From Bradyrhizobium niftali (GTDB lineage Bacteria > Pseudomonadota > Alphaproteobacteria > Rhizobiales > Xanthobacteraceae), in contig NZ_SPQT01000019.1 of assembly GCF_004571025.1 (NCBI RefSeq), forward strand, positions 62,001-126,000: a stretch of 64,000 nucleotides of DNA, in the 5' to 3' direction. The translations under genes and the position numbers were made by a program. Below the pieces are notes generated by a model that was given only the letters and a program-made list of their open reading frames with translations, searched no databases and had not been told where the DNA came from. Numbering within the stretch: position 1 is the first letter of the stretch; each line of letters opens with the position of its first letter. Shown piece after piece: positions 17,935-27,887 of this stretch.

Positions 17935-19433
17935 GTACCACCAATCTGAAGGATAGACTCAGGGACAGTGACTTCGAGGTCTCCTCGATTTCCGCTGTTT
18001 CCCCGATACGGTGGACTTTCCTGTCGGCGATCATATCGGCATTGGCCGTGGCCGTTCAGCTTGCGGTTGTCAGTCGGTTCTTGTCGGCATCGCAATTGGG
18101 GATCGCCGCGCTGGCAATGATGATCCTGGGATTCGCAACGGTTATCTCCGACTTTGGGATAAACAAGGTCTTGATCAAGGAGCAACATCTAACCCCCGGG
18201 CTCAGGACCTTTCTCTATGCTCTCGAACTGATCTTGGGTTTCGCGGTCTGGCTCTTGGTTTGGACAAGTGCGCCTTCGCTGGCCGATTACTACGCGGCAC
18301 CGGAGCTTGCATCGCTCCTCAGCTGGGGATCCGTTTCTCTATTGATTGTCCCCATTGGACACCAATTTTATTGCCTTCTTTCGAGAGATCTTCGCTTCAA
18401 GCAACTGGTTGTTTTTGAAATCGTGGGCTCCATAGTCGGGCTTGTAATAGCTGTTCTTGCAGCCATTCTAGACCAGGGCGCCTATGCGATCGTTTGGGGC
18501 TGGGCCGGCAACAGTTGGGTAAAATATTCGCTTCTCGCGCTTGTCGGATGGCGACAATATCCGCTGACGCAAGTGTGGGAGGTCGAAGGTCTCTCGCCGC
18601 ATCTGAAATTCAGCTTTTACGCGACAGTAGAAAGCATTCTGACCTATATCTCGACCAACATCGACTATCTCCTCATTGGATATTACCTGGGCGCCCGCCA
18701 GCTGGGCTACTATGCCTTGGCTTATCAAGTAGCAACTTTTGCGCCTCAGAAGATTGGTCCCATTCTTACGCGAGTCGCATTTCCGATGTTCGCAAGGCAG
18801 CAGACGGACGATGCCGTTCTGCGGGCCCGCTATCTGAGTTTTTTGCAACTCTCAATCGTCCTGACGCTGCCTTTGCTTGTCGGCGCCCTGATAACTGCGC
18901 CCCTGCTGGTGCAAGTCGTGTTTGGAGTTGGGTGGGAACAGTCAATTCCAATACTTCAGCTACTGACGATCGTTGGCATCGGAAAGATGGTGATAGTTCC
19001 AGTCGTCCCACTTCTGTTGGCGAAGGGGCGAGCTGATCTGGCCTTCGCGTCGGGATTGTTAGTTGCCCTGGGCACCCTGGTGGGCTTCTTGCTGGTCGTC
19101 GAGATGGGACTGCAGGCCGTTGCGGTGGCTTTTGCCATCGTGGCATGCTGCCATGCAGCCTGCATGCTCGGCCTGGTGAGATGGATGATCCACCTCAAAT
19201 GGCCGACCTATCTATTGTCGATAAGGACGGCTGTTGTGGCAACAGCTTGGATGAGCCTTGCAGCCTATCTTGTTGTGGCGCAGACCATCATTCCCGTGAC
19301 ACAAACGGGCCGCCTCCTGGCGGCGATTGTCGTCGGTGGAATTGCATATGGGGTCCATATCATGGTCGCGGATCGGCCTATGGCTCTGAAAATTCGGAAT
19401 TTGCTGACAGGCCGTTCCGATGGAGTAGTTTGA
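17925..19433 (+). CDS. Wzx-type oligosaccharide flippase
   Basis: The product is 502 residues with about 12-14 hydrophobic segments spread along the whole chain, as in the polysaccharide transporter (PST) family. An early conserved segment (LGIAALAMMILGFATVISDFG) and the mid-protein RPXGYYALAYQ-like region (GARQLGYYALAYQVATF) are characteristic of Wzx/MOP flippases. It should translocate the undecaprenyl-linked repeat unit across the inner membrane for polymerisation by the Wzy protein at 21.5-22.6 kb. Its start overlaps the end of the preceding gene. Confidence 0.9.
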   Translation: MQLSTTNLKDRLRDSDFEVSSISAVSPIRWTFLSAIISALAVAVQLAVVSRFLSASQLGIAALAMMILGFATVISDFGINKVLIKEQHLTPGLRTFLYALELILGFAVWLLVWTSAPSLADYYAAPELASLLSWGSVSLLIVPIGHQFYCLLSRDLRFKQLVVFEIVGSIVGLVIAVLAAILDQGAYAIVWGWAGNSWVKYSLLALVGWRQYPLTQVWEVEGLSPHLKFSFYATVESILTYISTNIDYLLIGYYLGARQLGYYALAYQVATFAPQKIGPILTRVAFPMFARQQTDDAVLRARYLSFLQLSIVLTLPLLVGALITAPLLVQVVFGVGWEQSIPILQLLTIVGIGKMVIVPVVPLLLAKGRADLAFASGLLVALGTLVGFLLVVEMGLQAVAVAFAIVACCHAACMLGLVRWMIHLKWPTYLLSIRTAVVATAWMSLAAYLVVAQTIIPVTQTGRLLAAIVVGGIAYGVHIMVADRPMALKIRNLLTGRSDGVV

Positions 19434-19602
19434 TCTCGCTTGTCGTTCTTGAGGCGTCTTCTCCTCGAAGTGAAATGGTTTGCGTATGGACGGTGAGTTC
19501 AAGAGTCATCATCACCCCGTTGGCCCCGACTGCGTCGGCGACCAGCCGACCCTGTGCCCATCAGAGCGCTCTTCCAGCCTTGCGACAAATTCTTTAATCG
19601 AC

Positions 19603-20538
19603 ATGTCACTGAGCAGCCGAAGACGTTGCTCGATCCCAATCGTATTTCTGCGCTTGGGCGTCCTTCTTCTCTTGCTTGGATCGGCGTCGTCCAGTTACGG
19701 CGCCAAGCTCCTCTTCAAGTCGAGCTTCGAAGGGCCTCTATTGGGCAGGCCATATGATTGTGGAACATCATGTTGGCAGGATATCGAAGGTTCTGATCCA
19801 GTGACCGGCTATCGCTGGGCGCCAGAAATCTGGCGGGGCGGCGGAAAGCTTCAACTTCTCGCAGACACGCCAGTCACGCCAAGTACGGTGAGCACTTATG
19901 TTTTCAACGAAATCCAGAAAGTCGTGGGACCGCGAGGGCAGCAAACCTCCGTTCTCTACAGCGAGATACGGCAGCGCGGCGGCGGTGCCACGCAAACCCC
20001 CTACCTTCTGACGCCTTCCACGGCTGCGCTGCAGGAAGACCTTTACGTGAGCTATTGGATCAAACTACAGCCTGACTGCTTGGAGAGGCTTGGGGCAAAC
20101 AACTGGCGGGCGCTCTTCGAATGGAAGACGACTGCTCAACGCAGGCTCATTACATATATTTATACCGACCGCTTGAATAAGCCTTATTGGTTTTTGAAAA
20201 CGGACGACCTGTCGGGTGGTGTGACGAAAAGCTTCTGGGAAATCGCGAATCATATCGCCCCCGTGCCGATCGGGAAATGGTTCAAGTTCGAGTTTTTTTG
20301 GCATCGGAGTGCGCTAGGCGAGGGGCGAGCATGGCAGGCGATCGATGGACGGGTGGTATTTGATCGCTTCGGGCCATTGCTTGGCGGAAACGACCCGATC
20401 GACCGGATCATGCTGACGCAAGTTTATGCCGGTGGAGCTGTGCCTAAATATCAGTGGGTGGACGAGATTGAAATATGGGATGGATTTCCCTGCGGAGATG
20501 GCGTGCCGTGTGAGCCTGGGTTGACCATTCCGAAATGA
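19603..20538 (+). CDS. Secreted heparin-lyase-I-like polysaccharide lyase
   Basis: The ATG at 19603 is chosen because it gives a clear signal peptide: basic start, hydrophobic core IVFLRLGVLLLLLG and cleavage near SYGA-K. The mature part begins KLLFKSSFEG and contains a jelly-roll pattern with VLYSEIRQ, LYVSYWIKLQPD, KWFKFEFFWHRS and VDEIEIWDGFP, as in the heparin lyase I/PL20-like family. It may trim or release the EPS in the periplasm or outside. The N-terminus of the protein at 29214 belongs to the same broad fold. Cysteines near residues 45-50 and at the C-terminus may form disulphides. Confidence 0.7.
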   Translation: MSLSSRRRCSIPIVFLRLGVLLLLLGSASSSYGAKLLFKSSFEGPLLGRPYDCGTSCWQDIEGSDPVTGYRWAPEIWRGGGKLQLLADTPVTPSTVSTYVFNEIQKVVGPRGQQTSVLYSEIRQRGGGATQTPYLLTPSTAALQEDLYVSYWIKLQPDCLERLGANNWRALFEWKTTAQRRLITYIYTDRLNKPYWFLKTDDLSGGVTKSFWEIANHIAPVPIGKWFKFEFFWHRSALGEGRAWQAIDGRVVFDRFGPLLGGNDPIDRIMLTQVYAGGAVPKYQWVDEIEIWDGFPCGDGVPCEPGLTIPK

Positions 20539-20622
20539 CTGGTGCAGATGTAGTGTAGCGATGAAAATCTCTGCGGATTAACCCAGAACGTGCGACGAGA
20601 CTGTGCTGGAGGTTGTTGTGAC

Positions 20623-21261
20623 ATGACCGATATCGCGTCTTCTCTGTCAGCCGCTAAGTTCATTGCACGGAAGTACATCCGTGGTTACTCGATAAGCTCG
20701 ACGTTCGACACGGAAGAAGGACTGTCTGCGTTCAGCAAGGCCGTCCAATCTTCGAAATGCTATCTGGAATATGGCAGCGGCAGCTCAACCGTTCTCGCCG
20801 CCAAGTTTGCGCAAAGAATAGTAAGCGTCGAGAGCGATGCCGTCTTTTGCCGTGCCGTGAGAAAGATGCTTCCGGAGCGCGCCGGCATAAGCCTCATCCA
20901 CGTCGATATCGGGCTGACCCGCCAGTGGGGATATCCGGTTTTCTCGCGGCCGACAGAACGCAGAATCCGCCGCTGGCAAAAATACCCCCAAGCCCCGTGG
21001 CAGTCGTATGATTTCTCTCCCGATCTGCTTCTCATCGATGGCCGTTTCAGGGTGGCTTGTGCGCTCGAATCGCTTCTTCATATCGGGGAAGAAACCAAGA
21101 TTCTAATCGATGACTATCCCGGGCGGCCATACGAGATAATCGAGGAGTTCGCTGATCGTACCGCCCTCTACGGGACCATGGCCGAATTTAGAAAGAAGAA
21201 ATCGTTTGACAGCGCAAGGTGCAGGGCACAACTGGGCCTTTACTATGCGGATTACCGCTGA
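20623..21261 (+). CDS. Class I methyltransferase-like protein
   Basis: The ATG at 20623 is supported by GGAGG at 20608-20612. The product is 212 residues. CYLEYGSGSSTVLAAKFAQ corresponds to the glycine-rich SAM-binding motif I, with IVSVESD as the acidic end of strand 2 and FSPDLLLIDGRFRVACALES as motif IV with an Asp-Gly. The later ILIDDYPGRPYEIIEEF resembles a family of Rossmann proteins in surface polysaccharide loci. It may methylate a sugar, or may use another ligand; the substrate is unknown. Confidence 0.6.
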   Translation: MTDIASSLSAAKFIARKYIRGYSISSTFDTEEGLSAFSKAVQSSKCYLEYGSGSSTVLAAKFAQRIVSVESDAVFCRAVRKMLPERAGISLIHVDIGLTRQWGYPVFSRPTERRIRRWQKYPQAPWQSYDFSPDLLLIDGRFRVACALESLLHIGEETKILIDDYPGRPYEIIEEFADRTALYGTMAEFRKKKSFDSARCRAQLGLYYADYR

Positions 21262-21461
21262 TCGATCCAGTCAGCCCTTGCCGGCATTGTGCTTACCAGC
21301 CGGCTCGCCCCATCACAGCATCAGGCTCGTTCGCTGCATTGGCGCGGGGGCGCTTGCCTGAGTAGAACTGCCAAGATGGAGGTTCAAGCCTGCGATGGAC
21401 CTGCGGTCGGCGGATCGAGCCGCAATGTCCGAAGCAAGATGTGAGCTTCGGCGAGCCACGC

Positions 21462-22595
21462 TCATCCATGTACCGGCAAACCACGCTGCCTCATCGCCGC
21501 ATCATCCAGGATCCCGCGTGGCATTCGTTGTGTTTGCCCGGCCATGAAAAGCAGAAACAAGAGATTGGATTGATGGAAGACCACGCCGTTTGTGAAAAGC
21601 AGCACCAGGAACAGTGCAGCGCAGGCCGTCCTGTATTCAGGGTCCAGACGCGACAGGATCACGTACCAGGCATAGAGGGTCGCTGTCGTGCCGGCGAATC
21701 CGTAGCAGACCATCAAGCTCAGGAGATCGTTATGAGCAGCCAGCGGGAAAGCGCCATACAGCCAGATCGCTCCATGCCCAAACAGCAGCTCCATCGGCGA
21801 TGAGTTTTCCAGCACTTGACCATAGTAGCGCCAGATTTCGTCGCGCCCGCTGGTCAAATTGGAGGCGTCCAGCTCGAAGAAATCTCGATCGCGATAAAGA
21901 ATTCGTTGCAGGAAGGCGTCGGTCAATTCGGGGTTCGACAGAAGATAGGCTGTCGCGACGGCGGAAACGACCAGCATCGCGAGAAAGGTCCTCAAATTGA
22001 ACGAGCTGAATTTCTTGATGGAGAATGCGAGGAGGAAACCCAGGAGCGCGGATCGAATATTGAGAACGGTTAGCAAAATCAGAGCAACTATGGGAAAGCC
22101 GATCCATTGATTGATCATCAACAGCGAGAACTTCGCTACCGTTTGGGCGACGACATGGAACGGTTGCTCATTGAGGACGGTCAACAGATCTGCCTGCAGC
22201 CCACCCATACGCGAGAAGAAAATGAGCAGCAGGCCGCAGACAACAGGTGTACCTAATATCAAAGTGCGCTTTCGCAAGCGGACAAAGGTTAGCGGCTCAC
22301 AGCACGACAGGATCAGCAGGAAAATAATCGGGAGAAAGACGGTTATCGAAAAATAGAACTGCGGGGTGGCGTCGGCAGGTATCCAGAGCAGGTTAACAAT
22401 CAGCAGCGAAAGGACGATGGCACAAATGACCATGTCTCCGCGGGACGTCCCGGACGTTGCAATCTTCAGGGCTGTCAGTCCTAACGCCAAAAAGACGTAA
22501 AGGGCCACCACCGCCGTCCCCTTGTCCCCGGGACTGAGAATGTCGATAGCGCACCTAAACATGAGGAACGAGAACAGCGCGTTGACAAGCATCAC
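21462..22595 (-). CDS. Wzy-type O-antigen/EPS polymerase
   Basis: The product is 377 residues with about ten membrane helices. The long periplasmic loop contains LTSGRDEIWRYYGQVLENSS and GHGAIWLYGAFPLAAHNDLL, which fits the O-antigen ligase/Wzy signature (R-X3-W, G-X-G, and H-N-D). It would join flipped repeat units at the periplasmic face of the inner membrane. It is the first minus-strand gene after the rightward EPS run and is separated from it by about 200 bases with no recognised gene. Confidence 0.88.
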   Translation of the reverse strand: MMLVNALFSFLMFRCAIDILSPGDKGTAVVALYVFLALGLTALKIATSGTSRGDMVICAIVLSLLIVNLLWIPADATPQFYFSITVFLPIIFLLILSCCEPLTFVRLRKRTLILGTPVVCGLLLIFFSRMGGLQADLLTVLNEQPFHVVAQTVAKFSLLMINQWIGFPIVALILLTVLNIRSALLGFLLAFSIKKFSSFNLRTFLAMLVVSAVATAYLLSNPELTDAFLQRILYRDRDFFELDASNLTSGRDEIWRYYGQVLENSSPMELLFGHGAIWLYGAFPLAAHNDLLSLMVCYGFAGTTATLYAWYVILSRLDPEYRTACAALFLVLLFTNGVVFHQSNLLFLLFMAGQTQRMPRGILDDAAMRQRGLPVHG

Positions 22596-22830
22596 ACGGG
22601 GTGCTCCGCTGAGTTCGCATTTTTCAAGTTCAGATTATCTTTAACGAGTTTTCGGTGCAATTGCCATCGGAGGTCTCTGCCGTGGGCATCTCGACCAGGC
22701 GATTTCCGGGAGCCGAGGGCGCCCTCATTGCTGTCAAAAGGCCGGACACACCGTGAGGTGCGTCGGCGCCCTGCTGACCTGCCTGGTGCCACAGGGATGC
22801 GCCCGCTCTTTGACCAACCCGGGATGTGCT

Positions 22831-24804
22831 TCAGCACGACGCCACCACGCTATCGAGGACGTCAATTGTGATAGTCGAAGGCTTGTCGAGACGGCCCTCG
22901 AAAAGGATTTGATCGGTAGGCATGCGGACGCCGAAAGACGGCGACAGCCACCCACGGCCCGTTGCTTGGTCGCCGCGAACCACTCTCGGCTTCAATGGGC
23001 CGGCGCTTGCGACTCGAATGATTTGACGATTGTCATGGGCGATCATCACCCCGCGCGGATCCGGCTCGATTGTTGAACGGCAGGCCGGGTCCAGGAGAAA
23101 CGATACGGTAACGCTTCTATCTTCGGCGCCCTCGAGAAGTTCGTCGATGATCGTGAACCGCGATGAGCCATCAAATTCTACTGTCCGCTGGTGCTTCACG
23201 CCATATTGCGCAAGGTATCCGTCGTGTTCTGCCACGATCCGCGCAACCGGCGTGTCTTCGGACGATATGAGGCGCGTATTCGCCTTGCTCCCCCAGTTGA
23301 ATGGTCCAGATGGGCGACTTGATCCAACACTATCGAGCCGCAGCGTGTTGTGGACCGCGGTATCCCTGAACAGGTCCCGCAGGTCCCTGCTTGAGTGATA
23401 AAGATACGTTCCTGCATCTACGATAACGGGCTGGTCGCCAACGGAGAGCCAAATGGAAAGCGCGTCCGCATGACCATGCGCAGCAATCGACAGATAGCCG
23501 ATCGGTCCGTGATCGAACGTGAGTACGACGGGATCTTTCTGCTTGCTTCGGATGACCGAGTAGCCCCCGATCGGAAATGAGCGTACTCCAACGAGTTGTC
23601 TTGGCGATGCCTTCGCGGACCCTAGAATGGCATCACGGATGCTCGGATCCTTGGCCGGCGGAGCAAGATGCTGGCGGCCGACGCAATCCGAGACAGCGGC
23701 TACAATGGACGAAACATATCTCGGTTCAGGCGCCTGTGTTGTCGCAATAACCCGGCAGTCATCAAAATCGCCGATCGCGGGCACTTTGGCGCCAGCGTCC
23801 ATCAACCAAAGGGAATGCTCAGCCCATGCCGAAAGCCGATCCACGGTTATTGCCGGCAAGCTGCGTTCGCGTCCGAGTGCAGTAGCCGCAACGAGGAGCA
23901 GCTCAATCGAAAATGCAGAGTAGCCGGCTGCTTGTTCGGCACCCACACCATCCGGATAAAGTTGCCGATCAATCTCGGCAAGCAACGCGCGCCAGCTATT
24001 CTCGCGCAAAGCGACTGCACCTGGAAATCCTGGCGCCATGATAGAACCCACAATCAGTCCCGCAAGCTCGGCGATGCGATGATTGTTGGCGGACGAATTG
24101 AGCGATGGAAAGCGTCGTATCCAATCGACATGCGCAAAGAAGAAGCGAAGCGCGGCCCGACGTTCTACACTGTCGAGGCTATCAATCCCGGCGATGGAGA
24201 GCGCCATTGCGACTGAAATGACACGGAGTGCGAGTTCGATGCCGGAGGTCCAGGTGGGCCCACGAAAGGGTGGATTGCCCGCCATCCATGATCCGATCAT
24301 GCCGGTCAAAAGCATGGACGCGTTGCTGTTCTCCAGCACTGCCCCCGCGGCGAGAGGTACCAAAAATTGCAGTCGGTTGAGCTCCCAGACGCGCTTCATC
24401 TCTCGCGTGTTTATTCCATGCCGAAACGAGATATCGAAGGTATAGGCGTCCCATTGCGGAAAGGGTTCGCCGTCCTCGGGATCGATACGCCAGAAGCTCG
24501 GAGTCGGGGGGATCGCCGAAGGCGTCGGCCAGCGAGCACCGAGAAGGTCAAAGTTCCCGGCACGGACCCTGTCGGCCTCGCTGGCTATGAGAGCCAACAA
24601 GTCCGAAGGCAACGCGTGAATCCGGGCACCAACGCCAGGTATCGCCGCTAGTGGACCAAATGGTTCGATCCTATCCCAGCCGCCGTTGTGCCGGCGCCCG
24701 ATTTGCTTGGCGGCGGTTTCGACTACCCGGTGGACGATCTCCGACGTGTTCATTGCCGCCAGACGGTCTCGGTACCAGGCAACTCGTCCCAAAGCGGATC
24801 TCAA
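22831..24804 (-). CDS. Heparinase II/III family protein
   Basis: The product is 657 residues. The N-terminus WYRDRLAAMNTSEIVHRV is the usual start of alpha-proteobacterial heparinase II/III-like proteins. A toroid domain follows (about 100-380) with WTSGIELALRVISVAMAL and SSANNHRIAELAGLIVG, the latter carrying the conserved Asn-Asn-His. The C-terminal beta-sandwich has AAHGHADALSIWLSVGDQPV and DAGTYLYHSSRDLRDLFRDT, with the conserved H-A-D and Tyr residues. It is probably an uronate-directed polysaccharide lyase processing the polymer. No signal peptide is evident at the chosen start. Confidence 0.85.
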   Translation of the reverse strand: MRSALGRVAWYRDRLAAMNTSEIVHRVVETAAKQIGRRHNGGWDRIEPFGPLAAIPGVGARIHALPSDLLALIASEADRVRAGNFDLLGARWPTPSAIPPTPSFWRIDPEDGEPFPQWDAYTFDISFRHGINTREMKRVWELNRLQFLVPLAAGAVLENSNASMLLTGMIGSWMAGNPPFRGPTWTSGIELALRVISVAMALSIAGIDSLDSVERRAALRFFFAHVDWIRRFPSLNSSANNHRIAELAGLIVGSIMAPGFPGAVALRENSWRALLAEIDRQLYPDGVGAEQAAGYSAFSIELLLVAATALGRERSLPAITVDRLSAWAEHSLWLMDAGAKVPAIGDFDDCRVIATTQAPEPRYVSSIVAAVSDCVGRQHLAPPAKDPSIRDAILGSAKASPRQLVGVRSFPIGGYSVIRSKQKDPVVLTFDHGPIGYLSIAAHGHADALSIWLSVGDQPVIVDAGTYLYHSSRDLRDLFRDTAVHNTLRLDSVGSSRPSGPFNWGSKANTRLISSEDTPVARIVAEHDGYLAQYGVKHQRTVEFDGSSRFTIIDELLEGAEDRSVTVSFLLDPACRSTIEPDPRGVMIAHDNRQIIRVASAGPLKPRVVRGDQATGRGWLSPSFGVRMPTDQILFEGRLDKPSTITIDVLDSVVASC

Positions 24805-24979
24805 AAGAATCGTCTCACCTGCATGTCGTCGCTAGATTCCACCATAACGAGAGGCCGCGATCGTGCTGGCCTAACGGGGATCGGCCCGAAACGGCGGGCC
24901 TGTGAGGTTGGCCCCCGTCGTAGTGGCGGTCGTCCCACGTTTCGTCGTTGCTGCCTTCGAAGCGCCAGGTAGACCATTC

Positions 24980-26854
24980 TCATGATGCCACCTTGAACGC
25001 ACGCAAGAAGATCTCGAGATTCACGAACGACCAAAGAAGTCTTTCGTGGTTCTGCCGAGCGTCAAGGTGCTCCGTTACAAGTTGACGGAGCCTATCGCCG
25101 CTTACCATTTGTGCCACGCAGGACGTTTCGCTCACCAGCATGTCCCGCAAGAACTCACGATAGGGACCCCTGAACCATTCCTCGATCGGTACCCGGAAGC
25201 CGATCTTCTTCCGCCGTATGATTTCCGAGGGCAGAATCTTGTCCATCGCCGCCCGCAAAACTCTCTTGCCTCCCTTGCCCCCGGTCAGAAAGTCGTCCGG
25301 GAATCTAGCCACGACGCCCGCCAGCACCGTATCCATAAACGGCATCCGGCCCTCGATTGATCCTGCCATCATCATTCGATCGCCGCGTTCCAAAAGGTTA
25401 TCCGGAAGCCAAGACGTCTGATCGAAGAACAACATACGTCGCAGGCTGGATCCAATCTGCGACGAATACGGAAACAGGTCGGGCGGGGTTGCTGAAAGCA
25501 GTCGCCCCAGCATTGCTTCACTTTCGCCGACCGAAAGACCGCCGAACCATACTCTCATACGGTTTGCGAGATCGCGCTCGCCTGCGGCCAGCGCAACAAT
25601 TTTTGCACGCCTCATGCCATACGGCAGCGAGCGGACTAGCGGACGGATCAGCCGCTCGTGCAACAGGTGCGGGATGAGCCATTGATAGAGGCCGATCCAT
25701 CGCTCGGCCCGATACTTCGGATATCCACCCATCAGCTCATCGGCGCCTTCTCCCGTAAGTACCATCTTCACGCTACGAGAAGCCATTTCCGAAAGCATGA
25801 AAATCGGGATGTCAGACGCCTCGCTCACCGGAGCACCGCGACGAAGGATGGCGGTCGACCAATGGTCCATGAACGCGCCAGGCTCGACAATCAGATCATT
25901 GTGAATGGTACCGAACTGACCTGCAATGACCCGCGCGTGATCGAGCTCCGAATATCCGGCCTCCCGAAAGCCTACCGAGAACGTCCGCACCGGCTCCGTA
26001 CTGTGTTTGACCATGGTTGCCACGACCGCCGACGAGTCGATGCCACCCGAAAGGTAAGCGCCGTACGGCGCGTCGCTGCGCATGCGAATTCGGACGGCCT
26101 CGTCGAACGCACCTTCGAATAATCGAATTGCATCGTTGAACTCCTTGACGTCCGGCACCGTCGTCGCGAACGGCGGCGTATAATAGCGTGTCGACTTCAA
26201 CATGCCATTTTGCCATACCGCACAATGACCAGGCTGTAGTTTCTTCACCGACTGAAAAAACGTCGACGGCCCCGGAACATAGCGATTAAGAAGATAGTGG
26301 CCGAGCGCATCGGAATCTAAGGCGCGGCTGAAGCCCGGGAACTGAACGAGCGGCTCAATCTCTGAGCCGAAGAGAACAGCCCCTTGCGCCTCGGCGAGAA
26401 ACAGTGGCTTCTTGCCAAAGGCATCGCGGGCAAGCACCAACCGCTGCTCAGCGTCGTCCCACAGCGCAAAGGCGAACATGCCGCGCAATCTGCGCACCGA
26501 GTCGAGTTGCCAGGCCCGATATGCCTCGATCAGCACCTCGGTATCCGAGTCCGTACGAAAGTGATGGCCAAGAGAAACGAGCTGCTTCCGCAGCTCAAGG
26601 TAATTATAGATCTCGCCATTGAAAACCAAGCTAAAGCGGCCATCCTCGGTCGCCATCGGTTGGGCGCCGCCACCGATGTCGATGATGGAAAGCCGGCGGT
26701 GGCCAAAGCCGATTTGATATCGCTCCGCCGTTTCGTAAAGCCGGTAGCCTGAGCCGTCCGGCCCCCGATGTAACATCAAATCGGTAAGCTTGATGAGAGT
26801 GTCGCGATCCTGATGCTTCGCGGGCCCGAGAACCCATCCGAAGATCCCACACAT
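24980..26854 (-). CDS. asnB: AsnB-type glutamine-dependent amidotransferase
   Basis: The product is 624 residues and starts MCGIFGWV, placing Cys2 as the N-terminal nucleophile of the glutaminase domain (about 1-210). LHRGPDG, NGEIYNY and DTEVLIEAY follow. The synthetase domain has the PP-loop motif YLSGGIDSSAVVATM (about residues 270-285) and later LTGEGADELMGGYPKY. It could make asparagine, but its position among EPS genes suggests amidation of a uronic acid, as known for AsnB relatives in O-antigen loci. This role is inference. It sits between the heparinase and WecG-family genes on the same strand. Confidence 0.9.
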   Translation of the reverse strand: MCGIFGWVLGPAKHQDRDTLIKLTDLMLHRGPDGSGYRLYETAERYQIGFGHRRLSIIDIGGGAQPMATEDGRFSLVFNGEIYNYLELRKQLVSLGHHFRTDSDTEVLIEAYRAWQLDSVRRLRGMFAFALWDDAEQRLVLARDAFGKKPLFLAEAQGAVLFGSEIEPLVQFPGFSRALDSDALGHYLLNRYVPGPSTFFQSVKKLQPGHCAVWQNGMLKSTRYYTPPFATTVPDVKEFNDAIRLFEGAFDEAVRIRMRSDAPYGAYLSGGIDSSAVVATMVKHSTEPVRTFSVGFREAGYSELDHARVIAGQFGTIHNDLIVEPGAFMDHWSTAILRRGAPVSEASDIPIFMLSEMASRSVKMVLTGEGADELMGGYPKYRAERWIGLYQWLIPHLLHERLIRPLVRSLPYGMRRAKIVALAAGERDLANRMRVWFGGLSVGESEAMLGRLLSATPPDLFPYSSQIGSSLRRMLFFDQTSWLPDNLLERGDRMMMAGSIEGRMPFMDTVLAGVVARFPDDFLTGGKGGKRVLRAAMDKILPSEIIRRKKIGFRVPIEEWFRGPYREFLRDMLVSETSCVAQMVSGDRLRQLVTEHLDARQNHERLLWSFVNLEIFLRAFKVAS

Positions 26855-27026
26855 TGCAAGATGCCTTATCTGGACGATAGTTTGATGCTACTCGTCAGGT
26901 CATATGCTTGTTTCTGGCTACCGCTCCGATTTGAGCTATCAATCAAACTGAAGGTCAGAAGGCTGAAACACGGTTACTCGACGAGAGATCGCTCGCATTA
27001 GCGCGGGCCGGCGGCGTCGACTCCAA

Positions 27027-27887
27027 TTAAGGCATAGCAGTGTGCCGTTCGCGGCTTGGTGAGTACGTTAGCGGGGCTTGATGAACACCTTGGACTGAAT
27101 GGCCTACATCCGCTCGAGGCGGCAGCCCAATGTTTTCTCGCGGTGCTATGCCCAACCTCTGGCGTACAATGGCTTGGGCCAGAATGCCGGCGAACAATGT
27201 ATTGGTCTTGGCATATCGCCACCACATGCGTCCTGGCTCCTGATAGACGCGGTAAAGCCATTCGAGCCCGAGGTGCTGCATGCGAACTGGCGCCCGCCGT
27301 ACCGCGCCGGCAAGAATATCGAACGAACCACCGACACCCATGATGAAAGGTATACCGAGCGTATCGCGATACGACGCGAGAAAGCGCTCCTTGCGCGGCG
27401 AAGGCATGCCGATAAAAAGGCAGTCGGCGCGACTAGACCGAATTTCGCGGACCACTTGGGCCTCCTGCTCGCGTGTGAAGTAGCCGTCCCTGAGGCCAGC
27501 GAACGCGATCGAGGGATGCTTGTCGAGGACTCGCCGCGCGGCCTGTTGCAACACACCAGGCGTCGCTCCGAGAAGATACGGTTTGAAGCCGTCCCTTTCA
27601 CATAGTGCAAGAATCTCGTTGAGCAGATCGATGCCGGTCACGCGCGACTGGACCGGCAGCCCGATTGCACGAGCTCCCCACACTATGCCCATGCCATCAA
27701 TGCTGATCACATCACTGCTAGCGACGTCGGCAGCGAGCACCGGATCAAAGCGCATGCTGACTAACTTGGCGACGTTGAGCGCAACATGTTGCAAACGCTG
27801 CTGGCTATGCATTGCTGTGCGCGCGAGCTCGACCGTATCGGCCATCGTCAGGACATCAATGGGGCACCCCAGAAATGACGCACGCAT
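27027..27887 (-). CDS. WecG/TagA/CpsF family glycosyltransferase
   Basis: The ATG at 27887 is chosen because GGAGGG lies five bases upstream; an ATG 39 bases earlier lacks such a site. The product is 286 residues. Typical features are ALNVAKLVSMRFDP, DGMGIVWGARAIGLP with TGIDLL (substrate site), KPYLLGATPGVLQQA, and FIGMPSPRKERF. WecG adds ManNAcA and TagA adds ManNAc to a lipid-linked GlcNAc acceptor. Since the same locus encodes a fused enzyme for UDP-ManNAcA, ManNAcA transfer is the natural guess. The last 40 residues are low-complexity and unrelated to the core. Confidence 0.9.
   Translation of the reverse strand: MRASFLGCPIDVLTMADTVELARTAMHSQQRLQHVALNVAKLVSMRFDPVLAADVASSDVISIDGMGIVWGARAIGLPVQSRVTGIDLLNEILALCERDGFKPYLLGATPGVLQQAARRVLDKHPSIAFAGLRDGYFTREQEAQVVREIRSSRADCLFIGMPSPRKERFLASYRDTLGIPFIMGVGGSFDILAGAVRRAPVRMQHLGLEWLYRVYQEPGRMWWRYAKTNTLFAGILAQAIVRQRLGIAPRENIGLPPRADVGHSVQGVHQAPLTYSPSRERHTAMP

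Noticed and set aside
22596..22830. Possible small gene between the Wzy and heparinase genes
   Set aside because: The only frames are short, lack ribosome sites and have no coherent composition.
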